A stretch of DNA of 64,000 nucleotides. Source: Nordella sp. HKS 07 (GTDB lineage: Bacteria > Pseudomonadota > Alphaproteobacteria > Rhizobiales > Aestuariivirgaceae). Positions 35,549 through 45,663 of this stretch are shown piece by piece. Location: assembly GCF_011046735.1 (NCBI RefSeq), contig NZ_CP049258.1, positions 1-64,000 on the forward strand, written 5' to 3'. Below the pieces are notes generated by a model that did no database searches, was not told the origin of the DNA, and saw only the letters and a list, made by a program, of their open reading frames with translations. Within the stretch, counting starts at the first letter, position 1. The number at the start of each line of letters is the position of its first letter. The position numbers and the translations under genes were made by a program.

Positions 35549-38500
35549 TCAAAACTCCTGTTTGAACTGGACCTCACCGCCCCAGGCCTCGAAATCGGAG
35601 CTGCCTACCCCGTCATAGAAGCCCGAGGCCGACAGTGACGACGAGGGCCCGCCGAACAGCGTGAAACCGAGCTCGCCCCGTCCGCGCAGGCCCGTTTCCT
35701 CGAGCCCCGGGCTTTCCGCCACGGTGGTCGCGGTGTTCTCTTGAGAGAAGGTCCAGATGCCTTCGAAAGACAGGAACGGCGCTACCCGCATCAGGTCGTT
35801 GAGCTCCATTTCCGTGCTCACCCGCGGTCCGAAGGTGAAGGTGCCGGTGGCCGACTTCACCGAGGGGATGTCGAAGCCGAGGCTGTCCTCATAGTCTTCG
35901 CTCTTCTCCTCGAAATAAGCGATCTCGGCCTTGGGCTCGATCGTCAGGCGCTCGAGGTCGAAACGCCCGATGACAGCGGCGGAGATCAGCCAGCGCGTCG
36001 CATCCACCTCGTCCGTATAGGTGCCGAAGGGCGACACATTATTGTAGGACCGGCCCCAGGCGGCACGCGCGTCGAAGAAGACATTCTCGGCAAGGCGCGC
36101 CGTCAGATACGGCCCGAGCATGTATCCGAGGCCGTCGATCTCGGCATCATCCTCGCCGTCCATGTCGGTCCAGTCGAGCTGACCGCCGAGGCCGAGTAAG
36201 AGGCCTGGCGTCACGAGATAGTCGGCACCCGCATGGATGATGCCGAAATCGCCGTCGCCGCCCGCCGCATTGAAGCCCGCGAACTTGCCCTCGACCCACA
36301 GATCGAACGGATTGAGCGGCATCTCATCGCCGCCGCCACCGGCATAGAGCCCGTCGAGGGCGAGCGCCCCCTCCTCGCGCGTTTCGTCCTTGGCCATGGC
36401 GCGGCGCAGGCTGTAGCTGAAGGACGCCTCGCGCTCGGAGAGACGCACGCCGAAAGGCAGCATGTCGCCGCCGAAGCTCATGCCGAAGCCCGTAACCCCG
36501 CCCTGCGATGACATGTTGCCGGTCAGCCGTTCGATGCGGCGCGAGGAGTCAGGCCCGTTGGCGAGGATCAGTTGCGAGCGTGCTTCCAGGAACTGGCCGA
36601 TGAGCCCGGTCGTCTTGCTGATATCGGACGCAGAGAGCGTGCAGACGATGTTGGTGGCCACCGGGACTGTCAGCGAGCCGGTGCGCTGGGCGGGATCGAT
36701 GCTGCTCACCCCGTCGCTGCAGGTCGCTGTCGCCACATCGAAGCCGGCGGGGACCGTGAAGCTCATCGGATAGGTGCCGGGATCGAGCGCGATCGCGCTC
36801 GAAGATCCGCTGCCCGATGAGGTGGTGAACGAGAAATTGAGCGCGGGTTCTGGCGAGGAGAAATTGAAGGTGCCGTCGGTTGTCGTGTTGACGACCAACG
36901 TCACTGTGCCCTGCGCGCGCTGCACCACTCTGACGGTAAAGCTCCTAGTCACCTCATTGCCGGCCGCATCCCTCGCTATATAGGTATTCACCGTCGCGCC
37001 GAGCGGGAAGGTCGCACCGCTGGCCAGTCCGGCGGTCTGCGTGATGGTAACGCCGATATTGTCGCTTGCGGTTGGCCCGGACCAGATCACCACCGCGCTT
37101 GTCAGAGGTGGATCGACTGGGACCGTGATGTCATCTGGGAATATGTCGAAGACCGGCGGCGTGTCGTCATGGGCATTCAGCGTATAGCCGGCCGGGCTGC
37201 TGACGAAGGGACCGCCATCGCCAACCGGCGTGGCGTCCGTCGCCGTGACGGTGAAATTGAATGTCCCGGTTTCGGTGATGGTGCCGGACAGGACACCCGC
37301 CTCCGATAAGGTCAGCCCATTGGGCAGGTCGCCGCTCCAGGTGAATTTATGCGGTGTCTGCCCGCCCGTCGCCGTGAAGGTCTGGTTGAAGACGGTGCTC
37401 GAATAGGCATTGAAGGTGCCCCCGAGCGACGGGCCGGTGATCGTCACCGTCGGATTGGTGACGTCCAGCGTGTAGGTCGCGGGCGCGCTGTGGAATGGAC
37501 CGCCATCGCCGGTAGACGTGCTGTCGGACGCGATGATGGCGAAGGTGTAGCTCCCTGGGAGGTTGGGCGTACCGGACAGCACGCCGGCGGTAGAGAGTGT
37601 CATGCCGGACGGCGCCGATGAGCCCGAAGCGAAGGCGAAAGTATGAGCGCCATTGCCGCCGCTGGCAGTAAAAGTCTCGCTGTAGGCAGCACCCGTCGTC
37701 GCCGCCGGGAGCGCACCCGCCGCCGGAGAATTGATGGCGACGGTGGGATTGGTGACCTGCAGCGTGTAGGTCACGGGCGTGCTGTGGAATGGACCGCCAT
37801 CGCCGACGGGCGTGCTGTCGGACGCGATGACGTCGAAGCTGTAGCTGCCCGCGAAATTGGGCGTGCCGGACAGCTCTCCCTCGGCCGACAGGGTCAGCCC
37901 CGGCGGCAATGTGGTGCCTGAAGCAAGCGCGAATGTATGCCCGCCATTGCCGCCGCTCGCAGTGAAGCTCTGGCTGTACGCCGTTCCGGTCGTTGCCGCG
38001 GGTAACGCACCCGCCGCCGGCGTGCTGATCGCAACGACAGGATCAGTGACGGTCAGCGTATAAGCCACGGAAGCGCCCGTGAAGGGGCCGCCCATGCTGG
38101 GCGCGGTTCCATCGCTCGGCGTGACAAGGAAACCATAGGCGCCCGCCTGGTTTGGCGTGCCGGACAGCACACCGCCCGGCGAAAGCGAAAGTCCAGGCGG
38201 CAAGCCGACGAGGTTCATGAAACTGTGCGTGCCGGTGCCGCCACTCGCGGTGAAGCTCTGGCTGTAAGCCGCTCCGGTCGTCGCCGCCGGCAATGCTCCC
38301 GTCGCGGGCGAGGTGATCGCCACCGTCGGCGCGCTGATGGTGATCAGATAGGCCTGAGCCCCGGTCGCGCCATGGACGTCGGTAGCGGTGACGATGAAAC
38401 TGAACGCACCGACCGCGGCCGGCGTGCCGGTTATCGCGCCGGTATTCGGATCGAGCTCGAGCCCATCGGGCAGGTTCCCGCTGATACGCTCGAATTCATA

Positions 38501-40696
38501 AGGCGCGGTGCCTAGCGAAGCGGTGATGGTGGACGAATATGGCGTGGTCGCCGCCTCTCCGGTCGTGGCGATCGCCGACAGAGTGAGCGTCGGCCGTGTG
38601 ACGGTGATCGACACCGTCGCCGGCGCCGACGTGCCGGTGACATTGGTCGCCGTATAGGTGAAGCTGTCCGAGCCGGAATAGCCGGCGGTCGGCGTATAGG
38701 TGATCGACATTCCGATCGCCGTAGCCGTTCCATGCGCCGCTGACCCGACCGCGACGCTGGCCGGCGGGCCGCCCGTGATATTAAGCGTGATCGCATTGTT
38801 GATGCTGTTTGCCGCCACCGTGGCGCCGACATTATTGGCGATCGGCGCCGCTGGATTGACGGTAATCGACACCGTCGCGGCTGCAGAAGTGCCGCCGGCA
38901 TTGGTGGCCGTATAGGTGAAGCTGTCCGGCCCGAAATAACCGGCATTCGGCGTATAGGTAATCGATGTGCCACTGGCGGTGGCGGTGCCGTTCGACGCCG
39001 CCGACGCCACGGCGACACTGGTGGCGACACCGCCAGTTAGGCTGAGCGTGATCGAATTACCCGAGCTGTTGAAGGCAACGGTCCCACTTACCGCATTGGC
39101 TACCGGCGGTGGCGGGTTAACGGTGACCGTCACTGTGGCCGGGGCCGAGGTGCCGTCCGCATTGGTGGCGGTATAGGTGAAGCTGTCGGGGCCGAAATAA
39201 CCATTGGCCGGTGTGTAGGTGATCGACATGCCGGTGGCGGTGGCGGTGCCGTTGCTCGCTTGCGTTCCAACGGCGACGCTGGTGGGAGTCCCCCCGGTGA
39301 TGTTGAGCGTCACCGCGTTGTTGGTGCTGTTATAGGCAACCGTCGCGCTGACCGCATTGGCGATCGGCGGATTGGGCGGCACGGTGGTGACGGAATAGGC
39401 GCGGTCGCCGGTGTAGGGGCCGTCACCGGTGCTCGTATCCTCTGCCGTTACGGTGAAACTGGACGGTCCCGCGCCCGTCGGCGTGCCGGAGATCACCCCG
39501 CTGGTCGGATTGATCGAGAGGCCGGCCGGCAAAGCGCCGGACGAGATGCTATAGGTGAAGGATCCCGTGCCGCCGCTCGCCGACACCGTCCGGTTATAGG
39601 GAATGCCGGTCACCGGATCGGGCAAAGTCGTCGGACTGACCGTGATGGTCGGCGGGCTGACCGTGATGGTCACGGTCGCCGGCGCGGAGGTGCCGGCGGA
39701 ATTCGTCGCCGTATAGGTGAAGCTGTCGGAGCCCCCATACCCCGCTGTCGGCGTATAGGTGATCGACGTTCCGGCAGCAGTCGCGATCCCACGCGTCGCC
39801 TGGGTTCCGATGGCGACGCTGGTCGGCGTTCCGCCGGTGATGTTGAGCGTGATCGGATTGTTCGTGCTGCCATAACCGACCGTAGCCGCGACGGGATTGG
39901 CAACCGGTTGTTGCGGGGCGATGGTGATCGAATAGGCGCGCGAGATGCGGAGCTTACCGTCGGGCGGTGTCGTACCGGTCGAACTGTCGGCCGCTTCGAT
40001 GGTGAAATTGTAGGTACCCGCCGCGGTCGGCGTGCCGGCCAACTCGACCGTGCTGGATGCGCCGGTGGGCGAACTGACCGTGCCGAGCGAAAGTCCCGGC
40101 GGCAGCGTACCCGAAACCACGGTGAACGCATAAGGAGACGTGCTGCCGGAAGCGATCAGCGTGACCGCCGGATAGGCGACGCCGACAGTCCCGCCCGCAA
40201 GCGCCCCTGCTGCAGGCGTCATCGACAGAATGGGCGCACCGACCGTCACCGTGACGGTGGCTACGACAATTTTGTCACGGGCCCAAGGGCAGCCTGGAGA
40301 GTTGCAAAATCTAAGCTCGAAAGTGTCGGTGCCGGTGAAAGTGGGACTTGGTGTATATTTGACGATGTTGTGGTCGGTTTCGGTTTGCGACCAATACGAG
40401 CCACCGCCTGACGAAGTTCCCGTTTGTGGCCTTCCGGCAAGACCGCTATCCACAGCGGGATACCTACGGTCGCAGGCGTACAGGACCGCGGAATTCACAG
40501 TCTCGCTCATAATATATGAGTACTCTCCGGACCCATAGGGGACACTGAACCCGAAGGCACAGGTCTCCTCCTGCGCCTGAGCTTCGCGTGGCGTGATCCC
40601 TGTGAAAACGGCCAGGAGTACCGAGAGAACGATCCAGAATACCGCAACTCCACGCGTTGCACAGTCGCGCGCCGCCGCCCCCTGCGGTATCCCCAT
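35549..40696 (-). CDS. Repeat-rich autotransporter (type V secreted surface protein), 1715 residues
   Basis: An N-terminal signal segment (VFWIVLSVLLAVFTGI, cleavage near AQAQ) leads to a Cys-containing head. The passenger then has about five ~90-residue repeats with DSFTYTATNSAGTSAPATVT motifs (bacterial Ig/cadherin-like) mixed with He_PIG repeats (GLSINPTSGVISGTPTGAG). About five more repeats carry GALPAATTGAAYS and DGGPF. A HYR-like domain follows (DDTPPVFDIFPDDITV). The last ~280 residues form the outer-membrane beta-barrel and end in Phe (VQFKQEF), the barrel-assembly signal. Likely an adhesin. Internal near-identical repeats make length variation by recombination plausible. It stands alone; no partner genes are seen. 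Confidence 0.9.
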   Translation of the reverse strand: MGIPQGAAARDCATRGVAVFWIVLSVLLAVFTGITPREAQAQEETCAFGFSVPYGSGEYSYIMSETVNSAVLYACDRRYPAVDSGLAGRPQTGTSSGGGSYWSQTETDHNIVKYTPSPTFTGTDTFELRFCNSPGCPWARDKIVVATVTVTVGAPILSMTPAAGALAGGTVGVAYPAVTLIASGSTSPYAFTVVSGTLPPGLSLGTVSSPTGASSTVELAGTPTAAGTYNFTIEAADSSTGTTPPDGKLRISRAYSITIAPQQPVANPVAATVGYGSTNNPITLNITGGTPTSVAIGTQATRGIATAAGTSITYTPTAGYGGSDSFTYTATNSAGTSAPATVTITVSPPTITVSPTTLPDPVTGIPYNRTVSASGGTGSFTYSISSGALPAGLSINPTSGVISGTPTGAGPSSFTVTAEDTSTGDGPYTGDRAYSVTTVPPNPPIANAVSATVAYNSTNNAVTLNITGGTPTSVAVGTQASNGTATATGMSITYTPANGYFGPDSFTYTATNADGTSAPATVTVTVNPPPPVANAVSGTVAFNSSGNSITLSLTGGVATSVAVASAASNGTATASGTSITYTPNAGYFGPDSFTYTATNAGGTSAAATVSITVNPAAPIANNVGATVAANSINNAITLNITGGPPASVAVGSAAHGTATAIGMSITYTPTAGYSGSDSFTYTATNVTGTSAPATVSITVTRPTLTLSAIATTGEAATTPYSSTITASLGTAPYEFERISGNLPDGLELDPNTGAITGTPAAVGAFSFIVTATDVHGATGAQAYLITISAPTVAITSPATGALPAATTGAAYSQSFTASGGTGTHSFMNLVGLPPGLSLSPGGVLSGTPNQAGAYGFLVTPSDGTAPSMGGPFTGASVAYTLTVTDPVVAISTPAAGALPAATTGTAYSQSFTASGGNGGHTFALASGTTLPPGLTLSAEGELSGTPNFAGSYSFDVIASDSTPVGDGGPFHSTPVTYTLQVTNPTVAINSPAAGALPAATTGAAYSETFTASGGNGAHTFAFASGSSAPSGMTLSTAGVLSGTPNLPGSYTFAIIASDSTSTGDGGPFHSAPATYTLDVTNPTVTITGPSLGGTFNAYSSTVFNQTFTATGGQTPHKFTWSGDLPNGLTLSEAGVLSGTITETGTFNFTVTATDATPVGDGGPFVSSPAGYTLNAHDDTPPVFDIFPDDITVPVDPPLTSAVVIWSGPTASDNIGVTITQTAGLASGATFPLGATVNTYIARDAAGNEVTRSFTVRVVQRAQGTVTLVVNTTTDGTFNFSSPEPALNFSFTTSSGSGSSSAIALDPGTYPMSFTVPAGFDVATATCSDGVSSIDPAQRTGSLTVPVATNIVCTLSASDISKTTGLIGQFLEARSQLILANGPDSSRRIERLTGNMSSQGGVTGFGMSFGGDMLPFGVRLSEREASFSYSLRRAMAKDETREEGALALDGLYAGGGGDEMPLNPFDLWVEGKFAGFNAAGGDGDFGIIHAGADYLVTPGLLLGLGGQLDWTDMDGEDDAEIDGLGYMLGPYLTARLAENVFFDARAAWGRSYNNVSPFGTYTDEVDATRWLISAAVIGRFDLERLTIEPKAEIAYFEEKSEDYEDSLGFDIPSVKSATGTFTFGPRVSTEMELNDLMRVAPFLSFEGIWTFSQENTATTVAESPGLEETGLRGRGELGFTLFGGPSSSLSASGFYDGVGSSDFEAWGGEVQFKQEF

Positions 40697-40786
40697 CTGC
40701 CCGTCCCTTTCTCAAGGCCCGGGGAAACATATGACTTACTTTAGGTGAATCTGCAAGGAAAGAGGTTTCTAATTCGCAACAATCAA

Positions 40787-42443
40787 CTAGACGTTGTCGA
40801 TCTGTCCGGCAAAGGGCGCCGGGATGGGATCGAGCTTCCGGCCCACTATCGCATCGGAAAGCTTCTCGGCCACCATCATCACCGGTGCGTTAGTGTTACC
40901 GGTCGTGACACTCGGGAAAACCGAGGCGTCGACGACACGCAGGCCCTTCAGCCCATGCACGCTTCCGTCGGGCGCCACCACGGCGTTTCTGTCCTGCGCC
41001 GGGCCCATCCGGCAGGTGCCGGAGGGATGAAAGCCGCTGGTGCCAGTATTGCGGCAGAATTCCAGGACAGCCTCATCTGAGGTTGCGGTGGGTCCGGGCC
41101 GGAGCTCCTCGCCCCTCACCCCGTCGAAAGCCTTTTGCGCAACAATATTACGCGCAATTCTGACACAGGCGATCGCTTTCTCCCGGTCGAACTCGGTCGA
41201 CAGATAGTTGAAAAGAATGCGCGGCGCCGCGAAAGGGTCCGCCGACGGAATCTCGACACGCCCCCGGCTCTTCGGCCGCTGATGGCAGATGGCGATGGAG
41301 AAGCCGGCGGGCGAGGGCTGCGGCACATAGCCGGTCGCCGTCTGAAACGGCATGAACTGCATCTCGGTATCAGGATAACCGAGCGCGACGTCGCTCCGCA
41401 CAAAGGCCACCGCCTCGTCGTGATTGGATTCGCCGAGCCCCTTACGGGTCAGCATCCAGCGCAGGCCAATCAGCGTCTTGCTGAACCGCGTGAGCCTGGG
41501 ATTGAGCGAAGCCCCCCTTCGGGCAGGTCCAGCACAGATAGAATTCGAGATGATCCTGGAGATTCTGCCCTACGCCCGGCAGGTCATGCGCGACCTCAAT
41601 GCCGAGCTCGCGCAGGCCGTGTTCCGCCCCGATGCCGGAGCGCAACAGGATCTGCGGACTGTTGAAGGCGCCCGCCGAAAGGATCACCTCACGCGCCGCC
41701 CTCACCTCGTGGCGGACGCCGCCTTGGATATAGGCGACGCCCACGGCGCCGCCCTGCTCCATCAGCACCCGGTCCACCACCGCCTCGGTCACGACCCGCA
41801 GAGTCTTACGGTCACGCACCGGGCGCAGATAGGCCCAGGACGTGCTGGCCCTGACTCCGTTGTCGGTATTGCGGTCGAAGAGGCCGAAGCCTTCCTGCTG
41901 ATAGCCGTTGATATCTTGCGTGCGCGGATAGCCCGCCTGCTCGCCCGCCGCGAGAAAGGTATTGTAGGACGGGAAGCTCAAAGGCCCGTTGCGCACCTTC
42001 ACGGGGCCGGAGCGGCCGCGATAGAGATCATCGCCGCCCTCGAAGCTCTCCAGCCGCTTGAAGTAGGGCAGCACTTCCGAATAAGACCAGCCCGCAGCGC
42101 CTTCCGACACCCAGCGCTCATAGTCGTTCGGATTGCCGCGCGTGTAACACATGCCATTGATCGAAGACGAGCCGCCTAGGATCTTACCGCGCGGATGAAA
42201 CACCTGCCGGCCGTTGAGATAGGGCTCGGGCTCGGAATTGTAGAGATAGTTGTATTTGGCGCGCTCGAAATTGATGCCCATGGCGGCCGGCATCCTGACC
42301 GTCCAGTCGCTGTCGCGGTCGGCCGGGCCTGCTTCGAGGAGCAGCACCTTAAGTTTCGGATCGGCCGACAGCCGGTTGGCGACAATGGCCCCCGCCGAGC
42401 CGCCGCCCACGATGATGTAGTCGAATTGCACCGACGCCGTCAC
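40787..42443 (-). pseudogene. GMC-family FAD oxidoreductase (choline-dehydrogenase-like) with a one-base frameshift
   Basis: The GTG at 42443 (VTASVQFDYIIVGGGSAG) has GAGGA upstream; a longer start at 42482 runs into a REP element. The FAD-binding GGGSAG, the GKILGGSSSINGM signature and AGAFNSPQILLRSGIG are present. After HLEFYLCWTCPKG the frame is lost. One base too many in the C6 run at 41512-41517 accounts for it. The other frame continues ASLNPRLTRFSKTLIG to the GMC C-terminal domain with HPSGTC and GNTNAPVMMVAEK. Restored length is ~550 residues, normal for the family. It would oxidise an alcohol group in the regulon's substrate. Last gene after the binding protein. Confidence 0.85.
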
Positions 42444-42466
42444 TAAAAGAAGATCCTCAATAGAAA

Positions 42467-42519
42467 CTCCCTCCCCGCGCATAGCGTGGGGAGGGTGGCG
42501 CGAAGCGCCGGGTGGGGTG
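42467..42519. repeat. REP-like element
   Basis: CCCTCCCC and GGGGAGGG form an 8-bp stem, followed by GTGGCGCGAAGCGCCGGGTGGGG. The arrangement is the same as the element at 52986 and similar to common rhizobial palindromic units. It lies between the binding protein and the GMC gene. Confidence 0.65.
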
Positions 42520-42539
42520 TATCCGCTTGGAGACTCGCC

Positions 42540-43667
42540 TCAAATCCCCGCTTTCACTTCCTCGAACATGGCATTGACCTTGGCGCTCGCCTCGGGCGTG
42601 AACTCCTCATAGAAGCGCCCGCCCTGCAGCACCTTGTCCGGCTCGTCGATGCCGAGTTCCTTGAGGCGCGCGGTATCGGCGATCGCATAGGCCTTGGCAT
42701 TGGGTGAGCCATAGCCGAACTTGTCGATCAGCACCTTGCCGCTTTCGGCCGAGATGAAGGCGTCGATATAGGCGAGCGCCTCGTCTTCGGAGCCTTCCCC
42801 GCCCTTGATCCGCACGGTGACGTCGACCCAGGTGAGCCGCCCCTCTTTCGGCGTCATATAGCCGACATCGACACCTTGCGCTTTGAGCGTCGAATAGGAG
42901 CTGTTCCAGCCATAGGCGGCGACGATCTCGCCCGAGGCCATGGCCTGCTGCATGTCGGTGTCGTTGGTCCAGTAGAAGCGCAGCAGCGGGCGCTGCTCGA
43001 CCAGCTTGGCGCGGATCTTGGCGAGATCGGCATCCGACATGTTGTAGGGATCGGCGATGCCGAGCACGAGTGCGGCCACCACCGTCACCGAATCCATTGC
43101 GTCGCGCTGCGCGAGCCGGCCGCTATATTTCGGATCCCACAGGATGTTCCAGCTCTGGTTGTCGACATATTCGGGCGCCAGGTCGCGGCGATAGACCACC
43201 GAGCTGTCGCCCCAGGCCGCCGGCACCGCCATCACGTCCTCGCCTACTTTCATGCCCCGCAACGTTTTCAACTGTGGGAAGACATCCGCGTAATTCGGAA
43301 GCTTGGACACATCGATGGGAGCGAGCAGCCCTGCATCTTGGAAGCGGTTGAGGATGGCGCTGCCCGGTTGCGCCAGCGTCGGCAGCGCCCCGGCGCGCAT
43401 GCGCTGCAGCGCCTCCTCATTATCGGCGAAGAGTTGGACCGCCGGCGATCCGCCATAGGTTTGGGTGAATTTCTTATGCAGATCCGGGGATGAATAGGCC
43501 TCCCAGGTCGCAATCGAGATCGAGGATGCTGCTGCGGCGGGGCGGATATAGGGCAGCGTCAGCACGCCTACGCCCACCGCCATCAGTGCCTTGTGGATAT
43601 CGCGGCGGGAGAAAGCCCGCTTGGCAAGTCCGTTCTTGAAGTCGGGGAGTTCGATTTTCCTGGTCAT
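42540..43667 (-). CDS. Polyamine-type ABC transporter substrate-binding protein (PotD family)
   Basis: 375 residues. The N terminus carries a twin-arginine motif (SRRDIHKALMAVGVGVLTL) and a cleavage site near RPAAAA, so the mature part is periplasmic. The body has the PotD/family 1 pattern (ISIATWEAYSSP, MAVPAAWGDSSVVYRRD, FYWTNDTDMQQAMASGE, VAAYGWN). It starts 39 bases after a promoter nearly identical to that of the big operon. It is separated from its ATPase gene by that promoter, which allows the binding protein to be made in excess. The substrate is an amine or amino acid derivative by family, not by proof. Confidence 0.92.
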   Translation of the reverse strand: MTRKIELPDFKNGLAKRAFSRRDIHKALMAVGVGVLTLPYIRPAAAASSISIATWEAYSSPDLHKKFTQTYGGSPAVQLFADNEEALQRMRAGALPTLAQPGSAILNRFQDAGLLAPIDVSKLPNYADVFPQLKTLRGMKVGEDVMAVPAAWGDSSVVYRRDLAPEYVDNQSWNILWDPKYSGRLAQRDAMDSVTVVAALVLGIADPYNMSDADLAKIRAKLVEQRPLLRFYWTNDTDMQQAMASGEIVAAYGWNSSYSTLKAQGVDVGYMTPKEGRLTWVDVTVRIKGGEGSEDEALAYIDAFISAESGKVLIDKFGYGSPNAKAYAIADTARLKELGIDEPDKVLQGGRFYEEFTPEASAKVNAMFEEVKAGI

Positions 43668-43705
43668 TTTCAGCCCTCTTTCTGGGTCGTTTTCCCTGAT
43701 GGATT

Positions 43706-43741
43706 GGTATATTCGCTATTGTCGGATGTCAACCGATAATA
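43706..43741 (-). promoter_or_regulatory. Promoter/operator of the binding protein-GMC unit
   Basis: On the minus strand TTGACA (43727-43732) and TATACC (43706-43711) are 15 bases apart. TCGG-N7-CCGA (43722-43736) overlaps the -35 box. Almost the same sequence and identical spacing recur at 52895-52930. Confidence 0.6.
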
Positions 43742-43748
43742 TGAGAAA

Positions 43749-44852
43749 TCAGTTCGCTGGCAGCAGGACTGAGGCCTCCGGCGCCCAGCTGATCCACACC
43801 CCCTGCCCTTCATCGACGCAAGCCTCGACGCTGCGGGTGAGCTTCTGGGCGGCGACCGCGATGCGCGCGGAATGGCCCGGCGCCTCGACATAATAATGAC
43901 TGCGATCGCCGAGATAGGCCTCGGGGCCCATGCGGCCGGCGATGGTGTTGGGCCCCGGCGCCGGCTTCGTCTTGAGCAGCCTGAGCTTCTCCGGTCGCAC
44001 CGCCACGCTGACGCGGTCTCCGACTTGCGGCCGGTGATCGCCCATCCCCGCCAGGAGGGTGCCGAGCGGCCCGCCGTCGATCTCCACGTCGCTCCCGCGC
44101 AGCGCCGTCACGCGCCCCTCGAAGAAGTTCATCGTGCCGATGAAGTCCGCCACTGTCCGGCAGTTCGGCGTCTCATAGATGCGCGTCGCCGTGTCGATCT
44201 GCAGCACCTTGCCGCGCGCCATGATGGCGATGCGGTCGGACATGGTGAGCGCCTCTTCCTGGTCATGCGTCACGAAGACGAAAGTGATGCCGACCTGGCG
44301 CTGGATCTGGCGCAATTCGAGTTGCATCTCCTCGCGAAGCTTCTTGTCAAGCGCGCCCAGCGGCTCATCAAGCAGCAGCACCTTCGGCTTGCAGACGAGC
44401 GCCCGCGCCAAAGCGACGCGCTGGCGCTGGCCGCCCGACAATTGATCGGGACGGCGTGATCCATAGCCCGGCAGCTTGATGGTCTCGAGCGCCTGGTCGA
44501 TGATGGCGTCAAGCTCCTTCTTGGGCAGGCGCAGGCGCGCCAGGCCATAGCCGATATTGGCGCGCACATCGAGATGCGGGAAGATCGCATAGTTCTGGAA
44601 CACCATATTGGTCGGCCGCCGGTTGGGCGCGATCTTCGACATCGGCTGGCCGTCGATGAGGATCTCGCCGCGGCTCGGCTGCTCGAAACCCGCCAGCATG
44701 CGCAGCAGGGTTGTCTTGCCGCAGCCCGAGGGACCGAGCAGCGAGAAGAACTCGCCACGCCCGATGTCGAAGGAGACATCCTCGACCGCGTGGACGGCGC
44801 CGAAGGATTTGCCGACGCCGCGGATGGAGATGTAGGATTGGGATGCGGTCAT
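43749..44852 (-). CDS. Polyamine-type ABC transporter ATPase (PotA family)
   Basis: 367 residues. Walker A is GPSGCGKTT (~37), signature LSGGQRQR (~136), Walker B VLLLDEP, and switch His in VTHDQ. The last ~110 residues are the TOBE/OB regulatory domain (RVSVAVRPEKLRL). It starts ten bases after the permease stop and is the last gene of the long operon beginning at 52831. Confidence 0.93.
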   Translation of the reverse strand: MTASQSYISIRGVGKSFGAVHAVEDVSFDIGRGEFFSLLGPSGCGKTTLLRMLAGFEQPSRGEILIDGQPMSKIAPNRRPTNMVFQNYAIFPHLDVRANIGYGLARLRLPKKELDAIIDQALETIKLPGYGSRRPDQLSGGQRQRVALARALVCKPKVLLLDEPLGALDKKLREEMQLELRQIQRQVGITFVFVTHDQEEALTMSDRIAIMARGKVLQIDTATRIYETPNCRTVADFIGTMNFFEGRVTALRGSDVEIDGGPLGTLLAGMGDHRPQVGDRVSVAVRPEKLRLLKTKPAPGPNTIAGRMGPEAYLGDRSHYYVEAPGHSARIAVAAQKLTRSVEACVDEGQGVWISWAPEASVLLPAN

Positions 44853-44862
44853 GGGTCGCGCC

Positions 44863-45663
44863 TCATTTGGCCGGAACGTCGCGCCGCCGCAGCCACTCGG
44901 ACAGAGCGACCGCGACGAAGGAGAACAGCAGGATCAGGCTGCCCAGCGCCAGCACGCCCGGCAGCTTGTTCGGGAAGCGCAGCTGGCTGAAGATGAACAT
45001 CGGCAGTGTTGCCTCATTGCCGGCGAGGAAGAAGGCAAGCACGAATTCATCGAAGGAGATGGTGAAGGAGAGCAGCAGGCTCGCCACAATGCCGGGCAGC
45101 GCCAAGGGCACGGTGATGCGCCAGAAGGTCCGCCAGGCGCTTTCGCCGAGATCGAGGGACGCCTCCTCGAGGCTCCTGTCGAAGCCTTCGAGCCGCGACA
45201 CCAGCACCAGCGTCGAGAACGGCAGGCACAGCAGCACATGCCCGGCGCCGACGGTGAGGAGCGACAGCGGGATCTCGAAGATCTGCCGCGCGATGACGAG
45301 AAGCCCGATGCCGAGGATCAGCACCGGCACGAGGAGCGGCAGCAGCAGCAAGCCGGTGATGAGCCGCTTGCCCGGCAGATAGGGCCGCGTCAGGCCCTTG
45401 GCGGCGAGGAGCCCGAGCACCGTGCAGATCACCGAAACCGAGAGCGCCAGCTTCAGGCTGTTCTCGAGCGCCTGCAACAAGGGACCATTGCCGGCCATCT
45501 CCCGGTACCATGCGAGAGTGAAGCCCTTCAGCGGGAAGGCGATATAGATGCTGTCGTTGAAGGAGAAGAGCGGCAGCAGCAATACCGGCGCATAGAGAAA
45601 CAGCAGATAGAGCACCGCATAGATGAAAAGCGCGTCGATGCGAAAGAGCCGGCCCATGGTCAC
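44863..45663 (-). CDS. Polyamine-type ABC transporter permease (PotC family)
   Basis: 266 residues, six membrane helices. The GTG at 45663 overlaps the stop of the partner permease; ATG two codons on is possible. The EAA loop reads EEASLDLGESAWRTFWRITVP and the family segment SFTISFDEFVLAFFLAG follows. It forms the inner-membrane channel with the PotB-type protein. Confidence 0.92.
   Translation of the reverse strand: MTMGRLFRIDALFIYAVLYLLFLYAPVLLLPLFSFNDSIYIAFPLKGFTLAWYREMAGNGPLLQALENSLKLALSVSVICTVLGLLAAKGLTRPYLPGKRLITGLLLLPLLVPVLILGIGLLVIARQIFEIPLSLLTVGAGHVLLCLPFSTLVLVSRLEGFDRSLEEASLDLGESAWRTFWRITVPLALPGIVASLLLSFTISFDEFVLAFFLAGNEATLPMFIFSQLRFPNKLPGVLALGSLILLFSFVAVALSEWLRRRDVPAK

Noticed and set aside
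39260-40411. 383-codon plus-strand frame
   Set aside because: Antisense of the autotransporter passenger repeats; Gly/Arg/Asp-rich with no ribosome site.
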